From the NCBI RefSeq assembly GCF_003971195.1, contig NZ_CP034593.1, forward strand, positions 2,170,001 to 2,234,000: a stretch of DNA of 64,000 nt, written 5' to 3'. The position numbers and the translations under genes are program-made. The notes beneath the pieces were generated by a model, which saw only the letters and a list, made by a program, of their open reading frames with translations, searched no databases and had not been told where the DNA came from. This DNA is from Flaviflexus ciconiae (GTDB lineage Bacteria > Actinomycetota > Actinomycetes > Actinomycetales > Actinomycetaceae). Shown here in pieces: positions 1 to 8,714 of the stretch. How positions within the stretch are numbered: position 1 is the stretch's first letter; the number at the start of each line of letters is the position of its first letter.

Positions 1-2
1 AC

Positions 3-905
3 GTATCGATCCACTCGGGCAGGCGAGTAGCTGGAGCGCTCCAGGAAGCCGGCTACCAGGTCAAGGTTCTCGATGTGGATTCGAACCTCCTTCAGAGACT
101 CTCGGCAATCCAGCCGGATGTCGTATGGCCTCTTATTCACGGCTCCACGGGCGAGGACGGCTCCATTCAAGACCTTCTCGAGCTCATCGGATTACCCTAC
201 GTTGGCAGTAAGGCACACGGGAGCCGACTAGCGTTTAACAAGCCCGTCGCAAACTCTATCCTCGCCAACGCTGGCATTGCGGTACCGGAATCCACCTCCC
301 TTCCGCAGTCACTCTTCCGCGAGGTCGGAGCAACCGCGATCCTCGACCTCGTTGCCGCGAAGTACGGTTTCCCTGTCGTTATTAAGCCAGCTGCGGGCGG
401 TAGTGCCCTGGGTGTCAGCATCGTGACCGAAGCCAAGGCCCTGCCGGGCGCCATGGTCGACAGCTTTGCCTACTCAGACCGTGTTCTTATCGAGAAGCAT
501 GTCGAGGGCCACGAGGTGGCCGTCTCCGTTATTGAAACCGCGGAAGGCAAGCCGTTTGCCCTGCCCCCGGTAGAGATTGTCACAAACGGCCTCTACGACT
601 ACGACGCTCGCTACAACGCCGGTCGCTCAGAGTATTTTGTTCCGGCACGCTTCGAAGATGATCTGCTCACGAAGTGCATGGACGTGGCGATCACCGCGCA
701 CCAGCAACTCAACCTCAGACACATTTCGCGCTCGGATCTTGTCGTCGACAACAACGGCACGCCCTGGTTTATCGATGCGAACTCTGCACCGGGAATGACC
801 CAAACATCACTGCTCCCGCAGGCAGCTGTCCGCTATGCAGAAGACAACGAAATGGCCCCCAGCGAACTGTATTCACAGATCGTGGAGGCCGCTCTCGTCT
901 TTTAG
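3..905 (+). CDS. ddl: D-alanine--D-alanine ligase, 5'-truncated by window edge
   Basis: ATP-grasp enzyme that joins two D-alanines for peptidoglycan precursors in the cytoplasm. The frame is open to the left edge, so the start lies outside the window; residues before the internal GTG at 75 already read as family sequence (ISIHSGRRVAGAL). Visible motifs are HGSTGEDG near the start of the visible part, the ATP-grasp stretch FPVVIKPAAGGSALGVS and the metal-site region WFIDANSAPGMT near the C-terminus. The stop overlaps the stop of convergent parB by about 4 bases, so no separate terminator exists between them. Family assignment is secure; the exact N-terminus is unknown. Confidence 0.93.
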   Translation, partial: VSIHSGRRVAGALQEAGYQVKVLDVDSNLLQRLSAIQPDVVWPLIHGSTGEDGSIQDLLELIGLPYVGSKAHGSRLAFNKPVANSILANAGIAVPESTSLPQSLFREVGATAILDLVAAKYGFPVVIKPAAGGSALGVSIVTEAKALPGAMVDSFAYSDRVLIEKHVEGHEVAVSVIETAEGKPFALPPVEIVTNGLYDYDARYNAGRSEYFVPARFEDDLLTKCMDVAITAHQQLNLRHISRSDLVVDNNGTPWFIDANSAPGMTQTSLLPQAAVRYAEDNEMAPSELYSQIVEAALVF

Positions 906-1996
906 CTATCCGGATTATTCTCGTCCGGGTTCGGCACTCGTTCCACTGGGATAGACAGGACGTCGAGTATTCGGTTCAGGTCATCGATCGAACCGAAATC
1001 CACCGTCATGGTGCCCTTTCGAGCACCAAGCTTTACCTTCACCCGGGTGTCCAACCGATCAGAAAGATCAACAGACAGACGCTGAAGTTCCGGCGATGCA
1101 GCAGCGGATGCTCCGCGCGACGTCGACCTGGCTCGAGGTTCGTCCCCAAGTGCCACAATCTCTTCAACCGCCCTAACCGAAAGACCTTCGGCAACGATCC
1201 GTTGCGCAAGCCTCTCCATCGCAGCCGGATCGGTCAGACCGAGTAATGCTCGCGCATGACCGGCAGAAAGCACACCGGCGGCGACCCTCCGCTGAACAAG
1301 CGGAGGTAGCTTAAGAAGCCTCAGCGTATTTGAGATCTGGGGACGGGAACGTGCAATCCTCCGAGACAGCTCTTCCTGCGTACAACCAAAGTCATCAAGA
1401 AGCTGCTGGTATGCCGATGCCTCTTCGAGCGGATTGAGCTCAATTCGATGGAGGTTCTCGAGGAGTGCGTCGCGCAGAAGATCGTCGTCCTCAGTGTCAC
1501 GAACGATCGCCGGGATTGTCGTTAATCCTGCCTGCGCAGACGCTCGCCAACGACGCTCGCCCATGATGAGTTCATATCCATCACCATCGGGTGAGTTGCG
1601 AACAACAATAGGCTGGAGGAGGCCAACCTCCTTAATGGAAGCGGAGAGCTCCGAAAGCTCGTCCTCATCAAAGATCGTTCGGGGCTGGCGTGTGTTCGCC
1701 ACAATCTCCCCAATGGGGATCTCAACAAAGGTAGCTCCGGGAACCGGCACGAGCTCAACTTCGCTCTCACGCCGTTCTGGCTTCTCCACTGAATCGGACG
1801 TAACCTGTTCGACTGCTTCAAGAGCGGTCGGTTCAGGGATCGGCTCCGAAGCCGCTTGGCCTGTGGTCTCAACTTCGTCGCTACCGAAGAAAACATCTAT
1901 GGCATGGCTCGACTTGGGCACCTCAATGCTCTCAGCGTCCTTGGTTGGAAACAACGCATCTAGGCCTCGGCCTAGGCTACGACGTCGCTGCGCCAT
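902..1996 (-). CDS. parB: Chromosome-partitioning protein ParB (CTP-dependent DNA clamp)
   Basis: 364 aa. ParB binds parS, hydrolyses CTP, slides on DNA and loads SMC to segregate the origin. The N-terminus has the usual RRSLGRGLDALF motif. The N-terminal domain carries QPR, the CTP-site box GERRWRA and the ENLHRIELNPLEEA box, followed by a helix-turn-helix (CTQEELSRRIARSRPQISNT) and a C-terminal dimerisation domain. The start codon shares one base with the parA stop (TAATG), so the two are translationally coupled. Its cognate sites are the eight parS copies upstream of parA. Confidence 0.97.
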   Translation of the reverse strand: MAQRRRSLGRGLDALFPTKDAESIEVPKSSHAIDVFFGSDEVETTGQAASEPIPEPTALEAVEQVTSDSVEKPERRESEVELVPVPGATFVEIPIGEIVANTRQPRTIFDEDELSELSASIKEVGLLQPIVVRNSPDGDGYELIMGERRWRASAQAGLTTIPAIVRDTEDDDLLRDALLENLHRIELNPLEEASAYQQLLDDFGCTQEELSRRIARSRPQISNTLRLLKLPPLVQRRVAAGVLSAGHARALLGLTDPAAMERLAQRIVAEGLSVRAVEEIVALGDEPRARSTSRGASAAASPELQRLSVDLSDRLDTRVKVKLGARKGTMTVDFGSIDDLNRILDVLSIPVERVPNPDENNPDS

Positions 1997-2988
1997 TAGT
2001 TTGCTCCTCGCTTCGTAATCTCCAGGGCAGCCTGCTCATATGCAATCGCACCCGTGGAGGATGAATCATAGGTAATAACGGTCTGCTGGAAGCTCGGGGC
2101 TTCAGAGATACGAACCGACCGGGGAATTTTGGTATTTAGGGTTGCGTCAGGGAAGTGGCTCCGGACCTCTTGAGCCACCTCATTAGCAAGATTTGTGCGC
2201 CGGTCGAACATTGTCAGAAGTATAGTTGAAATTTCAATTTCTCCATTGAGGGAGTTTTGCACCAGCTGAATATTGTTTAACAACTGGGACAAGCCTTCGA
2301 GTGCATAGTACTCGCACTGAATCGGAATAAAGGCTTCAGTCGCCGCAACCATAGCGTTAATCGTCAACAGACCTAGACTCGGTGGACAGTCGATCAGAAC
2401 ATAGTCCAGACGTGTTTCTTTATCGGTGTTGACTGACGTTAAATAGACTTCGAGCGCTTCCTTCAACTTTGATTCGCGTTGGTCGATATTAACGAGCTCA
2501 ATCTCCGCGCCTGAGAGGTGAATTGTTGCTGGCACGACTTTCAGACTGGGCCCCTCCGGGCTATCCTGAACTACCTCGGCAACTGTCATGTCCCCAATGA
2601 GGACATCGTAAATAGAGGCCGTTTCAGATCCGTGCTCAACTCCGAGTGCTGTAGAAGCATTTCCCTGTGGATCCGAATCAATAACCAACACATTAAGACC
2701 ATGCTTGGCAAGTGCCGCAGCAATATTCACGGTGGTCGTGGTTTTACCGACACCGCCCTTTTGGTTTGTGACCGTCATGATTCTTGTTTTTGCTGGACGC
2801 TCAAAAACCGCCTTATTGAGTCGCTGCCGTGCAGATCGTGCCGTAGCGAGCTCATTTGCGATCGGCGATCCACCGGAAGTTGTCGCCATATTGTCGTAGA
2901 ATCCACCCTTCTCTGAATTTTGAGATGAGGGCTTCTTCTTTCGGGGATCTGCCATCTGAACCGCTCCTTTAGGTCGCTGCTTATTCAT
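1996..2988 (-). CDS. parA: Chromosome-partitioning ATPase ParA (Soj type)
   Basis: 330 aa. Deviant Walker ATPase that moves ParB-parS complexes. The P-loop KGGVGKTT is at residues 77-84, Walker A' DSDPQGN at 104-110 and Walker B is within VLIDCPPSLG. About 65 residues precede the core, a basic, low-complexity N-terminal extension as in other actinobacterial chromosomal ParA proteins. An internal ATG (residue 12, MADPRKKK) is an alternative start and may be the real one. It is the first gene of the parAB unit, and its upstream region is the parS array, so ParB bound there may affect its transcription (inference). Confidence 0.96.
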   Translation of the reverse strand: MNKQRPKGAVQMADPRKKKPSSQNSEKGGFYDNMATTSGGSPIANELATARSARQRLNKAVFERPAKTRIMTVTNQKGGVGKTTTTVNIAAALAKHGLNVLVIDSDPQGNASTALGVEHGSETASIYDVLIGDMTVAEVVQDSPEGPSLKVVPATIHLSGAEIELVNIDQRESKLKEALEVYLTSVNTDKETRLDYVLIDCPPSLGLLTINAMVAATEAFIPIQCEYYALEGLSQLLNNIQLVQNSLNGEIEISTILLTMFDRRTNLANEVAQEVRSHFPDATLNTKIPRSVRISEAPSFQQTVITYDSSSTGAIAYEQAALEITKRGAN

Positions 2989-3028
2989 TCTACGCAGTTA
3001 ATTTTGGGAGAGCGCGACGTGCGGAGAG

Positions 3029-3044
3029 TGTTTCACGTGAAACA
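3029..3044. other. parS site 1
   Basis: TGTTTCACGTGAAACA, a perfect 16-bp palindrome and exact match to the bacterial parS consensus. It lies about 40 bp upstream of the parA start, so it could also act as a parAB autoregulatory operator. Confidence 0.95.
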
Positions 3045-3231
3045 AGGGCCGGCGCGGTTTCCGTCGATGAACTCGCAACCATACCTATCGCAAAAATCTT
3101 TCATGTTCCCTCGATATAGATATTGGTCGCAAAAGTAGGCAGCGCACATTGTCGAAGTGAAAAAGGTCCACTCACTGCACCCTCATTTCGAAGTGCGAGC
3201 GAGATCTTAATCCTCTCGTTGTAACTCGCCA

Positions 3232-3247
3232 TGTTTCACGTGAAACA
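3232..3247. other. parS site 2
   Basis: TGTTTCACGTGAAACA, perfect palindrome and exact consensus match. Confidence 0.95.
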
Positions 3248-3315
3248 AGCCTCCTATTCCAACTTCAGTTGAGTTCGGGAGATGCGCAATCGTTAGTGTA
3301 TGCGGCTCCTGCGCC

Positions 3316-3331
3316 CGTTTCACGTGAAACA
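3316..3331. other. parS site 3
   Basis: CGTTTCACGTGAAACA, core GTTTCACGTGAAAC intact with one outer base changed. Only 84 bp from site 2, the closest pair. Confidence 0.93.
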
Positions 3332-3624
3332 CTTTGCTCCGATTTGGATCTTCCGCTCGGTCATGGAGAGTCCTACTGGGAACACGGGAAATGCCTCCAA
3401 ATTCGGCATCTGATTGACGGGTAGAAGCGGTAGTTACAAAGCCTTAAGGAATTACAATGCGGAACAGGGTTCCACCTGGAACAGAAATGCTTCCAAGATT
3501 GCCTAGAGCCACATGACTGCCTTATGGATGTCTCGGGACCCAAAGGAATGCGTGGCCGCAGCGGTAACCAGCAACCGTTTACGGTTCGATTGGGAATGGC
3601 CCCGTCCGAGATAGGAAAAATTGC

Positions 3625-3640
3625 CGTTTCACGTGAAACA
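3625..3640. other. parS site 4
   Basis: CGTTTCACGTGAAACA, intact 14-bp core with one outer base changed. Confidence 0.93.
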
Positions 3641-3781
3641 GTGATCCCTGATTAAGTTGCTACATTGAAGGCATATGTCGGCGGATGACTAGTGGCTCTC
3701 GTTACATACAGCGTCGGTTTTGAAGGATCCTCTACAAGTGGCTGTCTCGACTGTTGCTACTAAAGGCTCATCCGATGCGCA

Positions 3782-3797
3782 TGTTTCACGTGAAACG
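3782..3797. other. parS site 5
   Basis: TGTTTCACGTGAAACG, intact 14-bp core with the last outer base changed. Confidence 0.93.
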
Positions 3798-3950
3798 AAA
3801 GATACTAATCGGCCGCCTCATCAAAGATTCGTCAAGCTGATCTGAGCCGCGCGGATTCTGCCGGTCAGTATCGCGAGCTTAGTTGCAACTCAAGATCAAT
3901 CCAGAATCGACTTCATTGTGTCTACGTCGCTAACCCCGGAACATCGCAAC

Positions 3951-3966
3951 CGTTTCACGTGAAACA
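3951..3966. other. parS site 6
   Basis: CGTTTCACGTGAAACA, intact 14-bp core. Confidence 0.93.
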
Positions 3967-4220
3967 ATCAGCTTCAAGCCGGGTGAAATACTCTCTATTG
4001 CTGTCGTAAATTGGCTACTAGAATGCGTGGATCGTGTTCCGACTCCGCACCAATTCGGAGCCGTCTGGCGCAGTCTTCGGCCACTTTTCGGGAAAAGCAC
4101 CAACACACTGACGGCTAAACCACGGGGTACAACGTGTTACGTGGCGGATTGGAGGATCAATCAACTGCGCTCAATAGGACGTACAACATCAACCTCGGCA
4201 GGAATAGTCGCCACGACCAA

Positions 4221-4236
4221 TGTTCCACGTGAAACA
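4221..4236. other. parS site 7 (variant core)
   Basis: TGTTCCACGTGAAACA: the fifth base is C instead of T, breaking perfect symmetry but still fitting the TGTTNCACGTGAAACA consensus. It is the only core variant in the array. Confidence 0.88.
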
Positions 4237-4438
4237 TTTACGACGCACGCTTCTGGAACCGGGCAAAGGTCGAAGCGACACTATCAACCGATAGTCTCGC
4301 TGGCGCAGCGCCAAGGCCTAAACCCCTATAGCGAAAATCCCCTCGAATAATCTAAGTATCGCAACTATGCATCGAGTTGTGGTCGCTCAGAATTTCATTT
4401 GTGACCCAAACGCTTAGCTGGCATAACAGGGGACGAAC

Positions 4439-4454
4439 TGTTTCACGTGAAACA
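4439..4454. other. parS site 8
   Basis: TGTTTCACGTGAAACA, exact consensus palindrome. Last site of the array, about 450 bp downstream of the rsmG stop. Confidence 0.95.
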
Positions 4455-4844
4455 GCAAACCGTTCGGTGCTTGGAATAGAACTGATAAGTCAGGTCATAT
4501 CCTGCAACAATTACATCGCGTGATCGTCCCGCACCAGAGAGGGCGTGCCGCTAGAAATCCCCGACGCGAGAATCTTCTTTAACTAAAACCCACGTCGTCC
4601 CACCGGAATTCTGAGTGCCTTCCTCTCGCTAGTCCGGACATAAGGTCCTCATTCGGGCGCTTCAGCACAACGATCAAGAACCTGCGACCTACTGTCACAA
4701 GACAACAGAGTATGGATTGTGGAAACAGGTTAAGAGGGCCAATTGAGCTAGCGCCACTTCATTCTGTGCATCGCTCCGTCGCCAGCTGCGGATATGAACC
4801 GTATACTCCAGATTGTATTTAGGCACTTGGCCAGTCTTTAGACA

Positions 4845-4914
4845 AGTGAGGGTGCCCAAGCCGTAGAGGCCAAGCACCCTCACTAAAATAACATACTATT
4901 ATATCATGTTATTT
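4845..4914 (-). terminator. Hairpins at the end of the rsmG operon
   Basis: Two inverted repeats follow and overlap the rsmG stop. The strong one pairs AGTGAGGGTGC (4845-4855) with GCACCCTCACT (4874-4884), 11 bp. The weak AT-rich one pairs AAATAACAT (4886-4894) with ATGTTATTT (4906-4914). No clear U-tract follows the strong stem on the minus strand, so termination efficiency is uncertain. Together they would separate the leftward rpmH-rsmG transcript from the parS region. Confidence 0.6.
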
Positions 4915-5535
4915 CTTACGTGCTACTACAACGCGCGTAGGTTCGTCGGTTCCCGCCACATCGACGATGTGGAGATCGACTGTTTCCACCTTGTTCTTGC
5001 GAAGTGCTGAACGAGCATCATCAATTTCTAGTTCTGCCCGCTCACCCTTGAGAGCAACGAGAACGCCGCCACTCTTAAGTACAGGTAGAGCCATCGGGAC
5101 CAGCTTCTTGAGAGCAGCGACAGCTCTCGCCGTGACTGCACTTGCCTGGAACTCGCCATGGAGATCCTGGATCCGCGCTCGGTGGATAGTGAGATTACTA
5201 AGACCGAGGGTATCAACTACTTCGGTTAGCCACGCTACTCGTCGCTCCATAGACTCAACTAGATGGACGTGGGTATCGGGTCGAGTGGTTGCTAGGACGA
5301 TTCCTGGAAGTCCGCCACCGGAACCTATATCAATCGTGACAGCACGTTCAGGGATGAAGTCGTTGATGGCGGTCGAGTTGAGAATGTGTCTCGACCAGAG
5401 CCGTGGCAGTTCGCGGGGACCGATGAGTCCCCGCTCTTCTCCGTGGTCCCAGAGCATTTGGGCATAGGTTTCTAGCTGATCCCACCTATCGCCAAAGAGC
5501 TCTGGACCATTTGCTGGAGTATCGTCCTGGCGCAC
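4909..5535 (-). CDS. rsmG: 16S rRNA (guanine-527-N7)-methyltransferase RsmG
   Basis: 208 aa SAM-dependent methyltransferase (GidB family) modifying 16S rRNA position G527. The SAM-binding loop TIDIGSGGGLPG lies about residue 66-77, followed by the HLVESMERRVAWL and HRARIQDL stretches. Loss of this gene is known in other bacteria to give low-level streptomycin resistance. It follows jag by 2 bp and is the last gene of the rpmH-rnpA-yidD-yidC-jag-rsmG block. Confidence 0.96.
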   Translation of the reverse strand: MRQDDTPANGPELFGDRWDQLETYAQMLWDHGEERGLIGPRELPRLWSRHILNSTAINDFIPERAVTIDIGSGGGLPGIVLATTRPDTHVHLVESMERRVAWLTEVVDTLGLSNLTIHRARIQDLHGEFQASAVTARAVAALKKLVPMALPVLKSGGVLVALKGERAELEIDDARSALRKNKVETVDLHIVDVAGTDEPTRVVVARKK

Positions 5536-5537
5536 TG

Positions 5538-6089
5538 CTACTCGTCGTCCTCGTTCTCTTCGACATCGCTCTCGTTGTCATTCTCATCCGCATTCAGCGT
5601 GATGACAACGTGACGATCGGGACCGACACCTTCAGAATCGGATACCAGGCCAGCGTCAGCAACAGCGTCGTGAACGACTTTGCGCTCAAATGGGTTCATC
5701 GGGTCGAGGCTGGTCGACTCACCGGTCTCGAGAACCTTTTTGATGGCTTCCTTGGCGATACCGAGGACGCGCTCCTTATGGTGTGCACGGTATCCATCGA
5801 TGTCGAGCATGAGACGTGAGCGTTCGCCGGTCGACGTCTGTACGGCGAGTCGTGTCAGCTCCTGGAGAGCATCGAGGACCTCACCATTCTTGCCGACAAG
5901 GCGGCGCAGGCGAGGGTCCGACTCTTCGTCGTTGACAATCGCAACGCTGGCACGGTCGGCCTCGACTGTGATGTCAATGTCGCCATCGAGATCGGCAATG
6001 TCGAGGAGTTCTTCCAGGTAGTCGGCAGCGATATCGCCTTCGGCATCAAGGCGCTTAACGAGCTCTTCGCGCTCGGTTGATTCAGACAT
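5538..6089 (-). CDS. jag: Jag/KhpB-type RNA-binding protein (KH + R3H domains)
   Basis: 183 aa. The middle holds a KH-like domain with the GxxG-type loop RRLVGKNGEVLDALQEL. The C-terminal half is an R3H domain with the NPFERKVVHDAV motif (the R and H that name the fold). The acidic C-terminal tail ends in ENEDDE. There is no N-terminal Jag_N domain, usual for actinobacterial members. It is known as SpoIIIJ-associated protein and acts with KhpA in RNA binding and cell-shape control in firmicutes; its role here is inferred. It lies between yidC and rsmG. Confidence 0.92.
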   Translation of the reverse strand: MSESTEREELVKRLDAEGDIAADYLEELLDIADLDGDIDITVEADRASVAIVNDEESDPRLRRLVGKNGEVLDALQELTRLAVQTSTGERSRLMLDIDGYRAHHKERVLGIAKEAIKKVLETGESTSLDPMNPFERKVVHDAVADAGLVSDSEGVGPDRHVVITLNADENDNESDVEENEDDE

Positions 6090-6139
6090 TGGAGTCCTTT
6101 TCTGGTTGTGTGAAGCAAGCTCTGCTTCGCGAACTAAAA

Positions 6140-7402
6140 CTATTTACCTTCGCGCTTTTCGCGGGCAATACGGCGTTGCTCGGCGCGGCGGGCGGCACGA
6201 GCTGCGGCACGTTCAGCAGGTGTCATACCACCCTTATCGACCTCGGTCTCATCGCCAGGATCGGATGTTTCGGCTGGTTCCGGAATCTCCTGCTCGGCGG
6301 CCACGACTGCCTCTGCCTGACGTTGCTTTTTCGACTTCTTCTTGGAGCGCTGTGCCGGCTTAGGTTCTTCCTCTACCTCGGTCTCGGGTGCAGGCAGGGG
6401 AGCCGGCGTAATTGTTTGCGCTTCTTCCTTGTCAAGCCCCTTGCGCTTGGCACGGCTCTTACCGACTGGTTGCTGACGCTGGCCACGAGGCTCGTCGATA
6501 ACGGCGGTCGACGTTGATGTGGTCTCCTCAGCCGGCAGTCCCTTCTTAATACGGCGCTCACGGTCGCGCTTCTGCTTGGTCTTGTAAGCTTCGGATCCCG
6601 GGGCGGGGGCCTGGGTGATCATGTAGAGTTGCTGACCAAAGGACCAGATGTTGGAAACAACCCAGTAGACGAGAACACCGACTGGGAAGGCAACACCGGA
6701 AATAAGGAAGATGAACGGGAAGATCCACAGCATCATCTTCTGCGTGCGGAACATGGGGTTGTCGGAGTTCTTTGACTCCTCCGGCATGTTCTTCGTGATC
6801 ATCATGCGCTGCGAGAAAAACATGGTGACCGACATGATGACGACAAGGACCATCGCAACAATGCGAACGGTTACTTCATCGCCACCACCGGCGGTGGCGT
6901 TGTTGAACGACGCTGCGAGTGGAGCCCCGAAAACAGTGGAGGCCTCAATTTCCTTGGCAAGCGCCTGGTCGAGCGGACCAATTGCACCGCGCTCACCAGC
7001 AGCGATCGGCACAAGGTTGTTGAGTACGCGGAAGAGCGCGAGGAAGATCGGGGTCTGAATAAGGAGCGGTAGACAAGCCGCAAATGGCGAGGTGCCAGCG
7101 TCCTTGTAGATGGCCTGCATCTCCGCCTGCATGCGCTGCTGGGAGTACGAGTCCTTCTTATTCTTGTACTTTTTCTGAAGTTTCTTCAGCTCGGGTTGGA
7201 TGAGCTGCTGGGCCCTAGATGAATTGATCTGCTTCTTGAAGAGCGGCAGGATCAGGATCCTGACAACAATCGTCAGTCCGACGATCGACAAAACCCATGT
7301 GGGGCCGGCGCCGTCTGGCAGGCCAATGGCGGTCAATCCCATGTGGACCAGGTTCATAATCCACGCGATGACCCACATGATGGGGGAGAGGATGGTATCC
7401 AA
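6140..7402 (-). CDS. yidC: Membrane protein insertase YidC (Oxa1 family)
   Basis: 420 aa. Inserts and folds inner-membrane proteins with or without SecYEG. Hydrophobic segments lie near the N-terminus, at WVLSIVGLTIVVRILILPLF, FAACLPLLIQTPIFLALFRVL, VRIVAMVLVVIMSVTMFF and LWIFPFIFLISGVAFPVGVLVYWVVSNIWSF. The first conserved segment includes an arginine (VVRILILPL) at the position of the catalytic groove arginine. The last 140 residues are highly charged (Lys/Arg/Glu), typical of the ribosome-contacting tail. There is no lipobox. It is close to yidD (3 bp gap) and upstream of jag. Confidence 0.95.
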   Translation of the reverse strand: MDTILSPIMWVIAWIMNLVHMGLTAIGLPDGAGPTWVLSIVGLTIVVRILILPLFKKQINSSRAQQLIQPELKKLQKKYKNKKDSYSQQRMQAEMQAIYKDAGTSPFAACLPLLIQTPIFLALFRVLNNLVPIAAGERGAIGPLDQALAKEIEASTVFGAPLAASFNNATAGGGDEVTVRIVAMVLVVIMSVTMFFSQRMMITKNMPEESKNSDNPMFRTQKMMLWIFPFIFLISGVAFPVGVLVYWVVSNIWSFGQQLYMITQAPAPGSEAYKTKQKRDRERRIKKGLPAEETTSTSTAVIDEPRGQRQQPVGKSRAKRKGLDKEEAQTITPAPLPAPETEVEEEPKPAQRSKKKSKKQRQAEAVVAAEQEIPEPAETSDPGDETEVDKGGMTPAERAAARAARRAEQRRIAREKREGK

Positions 7403-7405
7403 GGC

Positions 7406-7819
7406 TCAGTCTTTCCTTGTCTCGGAGTCATGCTTCTTATCGAGCATGTCTGTATCGGTCTGTTTCTGCTGTGCCGCGGGTGGCACGATGTCCTCGCCTG
7501 AGTGATGATCTCTGGACGCGGCAGAACTATGTACGTCTTCTTCGTTCCACTTCGTTAAAAGCTCCTCGTGTCCGAGTGGTTCGCCCGGCCATGCTCCCTT
7601 CTCGGGAACATAGTCGACCCCACCTTTCGACCACGGGTTGCATCGAAGAATTCGCCAACTGGCTAACAGTGTACCCTTGCCAGCCCCGTGTCTCTCTACC
7701 GCCCGCACCGCATATTCGGAGCAGCTCGGATAGTAGCGACATCTCGGCGCAAATCTCGGCGAGATATTCCGCTGATACCAGCGGATCATGCTTGCCATTG
7801 CGCGTGAGATGGTGCTCAT
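7406..7819 (-). CDS. yidD: Membrane protein insertion efficiency factor YidD
   Basis: 137 aa. Carries the family core [34 protein letters not shown] with its conserved cysteines (CRYYPSCS) and the [14 protein letters not shown] motif. The family is usually 70-100 aa; here about 55 extra, polar residues follow the core. The start overlaps the rnpA stop by 4 bp (ATGA). Family members assist YidC-dependent insertion; the gene sits between rnpA and yidC as in most bacteria. Confidence 0.93.
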   Translation of the reverse strand: MSTISRAMASMIRWYQRNISPRFAPRCRYYPSCSEYAVRAVERHGAGKGTLLASWRILRCNPWSKGGVDYVPEKGAWPGEPLGHEELLTKWNEEDVHSSAASRDHHSGEDIVPPAAQQKQTDTDMLDKKHDSETRKD

Positions 7820-8175
7820 CCCCGTGCCCTTGCTGCCCTATCCCAGGCTTTGTCGAGATCTGCTCGCAACTCGTCGTATGTACGGCCCCGTGCTGACGGG
7901 AAAACTCGAATGACAACACTGCCACCAGCATTCAAATCCTCGATGCGTTCGCGCATGAGGTGCCGGAGCTGACGGGTCAGTCTATTTCTTACTACTGCGT
8001 TACCCACCGTTTTCGGCACGACAAAGCCGACCAGGGTCGAATCCTGGTCGGCTTGCTCAGCGTCGCCCGGCGACTGCAGATGAAGCATGAGGCTGGAGGC
8101 TTTGCCCCTTACCCCATGCTTAATCGTGGCTCGAAAGTCTCCGGAGCTGCGCATACGGTTTTGCGCCGGAAGCAT
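7816..8175 (-). CDS. rnpA: Ribonuclease P protein component
   Basis: 119 aa basic protein that assists the RNase P RNA in tRNA 5' processing. It contains the RNR signature ([18 protein letters not shown]) and the N-terminal [23 protein letters not shown] motif. It follows rpmH by 14 bp and overlaps yidD by 4 bp. Confidence 0.96.
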   Translation of the reverse strand: MLPAQNRMRSSGDFRATIKHGVRGKASSLMLHLQSPGDAEQADQDSTLVGFVVPKTVGNAVVRNRLTRQLRHLMRERIEDLNAGGSVVIRVFPSARGRTYDELRADLDKAWDRAARARG

Positions 8176-8189
8176 GAGCCCTCAGCAGC

Positions 8190-8327
8190 TTAGGCAGAGA
8201 GCTTCGCGCGGCCCTTGCGACGGCGGCCGGAAAGGATTGCGCGGCCTGCGCGCGTCGACATGCGCTTGCGGAAGCCGTGTACCTTCGCACGCTTACGGTT
8301 ATTGGGCTGGAAAGTCCGCTTCACCAT
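8190..8327 (-). CDS. rpmH: 50S ribosomal protein L34
   Basis: 45 aa. The start is the ATG at 8325-8327 ([13 protein letters not shown]), which gives the canonical length and N-terminus; an upstream in-frame ATG would add 20 unrelated residues. Very basic, ends [12 protein letters not shown]. It heads the leftward operon and is divergent from dnaA, as in most bacterial origin regions. Confidence 0.97.
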   Translation of the reverse strand: MVKRTFQPNNRKRAKVHGFRKRMSTRAGRAILSGRRRKGRAKLSA

Positions 8328-8714
8328 GATGTTCTCCACTCGGTCTTTTGGTTTCGGAGCGCAGTACAGCGACTTCCGAAATGTCACGTAACCAGAAAAG
8401 CCTAGGAAAAAGCGCGTCAGAGGTCAATAAGAGGGCTCGGGAGGTGAGCAGGTTCACCGAGATTCAGCGTCCTGAAAATTCGTTAATGCGGGAATTCACA
8501 TCCGGTGTATAACTTTCATCCACAGCTGTGTAATCACACTATTGTAGTTCCAGACTTTCATCAAAGGTCAAGCCGAATTCTGACCTCAAAACTTTTCCAC
8601 ACTTGTGGAAAACCCTGTGGAGAAGTGGGACTCTCAGCGGTGGATAATCCGAAATTCTGGCCTACTATGGAGCAGGTAGCTGCACCGGCTGTCGTCATCC
8701 CAAGGAGTTCATGA
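8328..8714. promoter_or_regulatory. Divergent rpmH/dnaA promoter region with DnaA-box-like sites
   Basis: 387 bp without a gene. Near-consensus DnaA boxes (TTATCCACA type) lie at 8516-8524 (TCATCCACA), 8593-8601 (TTTTCCACA), 8604-8612 (TGTGGAAAA), 8616-8624 (TGTGGAGAA) and 8639-8647 (GGTGGATAA). The second and third form a perfect inverted pair separated by 2 bp. The placement 70-200 bp before dnaA suggests autoregulation by DnaA (inference). A clear ribosome-binding site, AAGGAG at 8702-8707, fixes the dnaA start. Confidence 0.75.

Larger units (their letters stand above)
2989..4908. other. 1.9-kb non-coding region carrying eight parS sites (centromere)
   Basis: No convincing gene lies between parA and rsmG. 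The longest open frame (4027-4350, +) runs through a parS site, resembles no known protein and has no ribosome-binding site. The region instead holds eight 16-bp matches to the parS consensus (TGTTNCACGTGAAACA), starting at 3029, 3232, 3316, 3625, 3782, 3951, 4221 and 4439, with irregular spacing of 84-309 bp. Sequence between sites is unique and looks unconstrained. I infer the main ParB nucleation zone of the chromosome. Confidence 0.9.

Noticed and set aside
4027..4350. 107-codon open frame in the parS region
   Set aside because: It spans a parS site, has no ribosome-binding site and encodes a Thr/Arg-rich sequence like no family; the region is better explained as a parS array.
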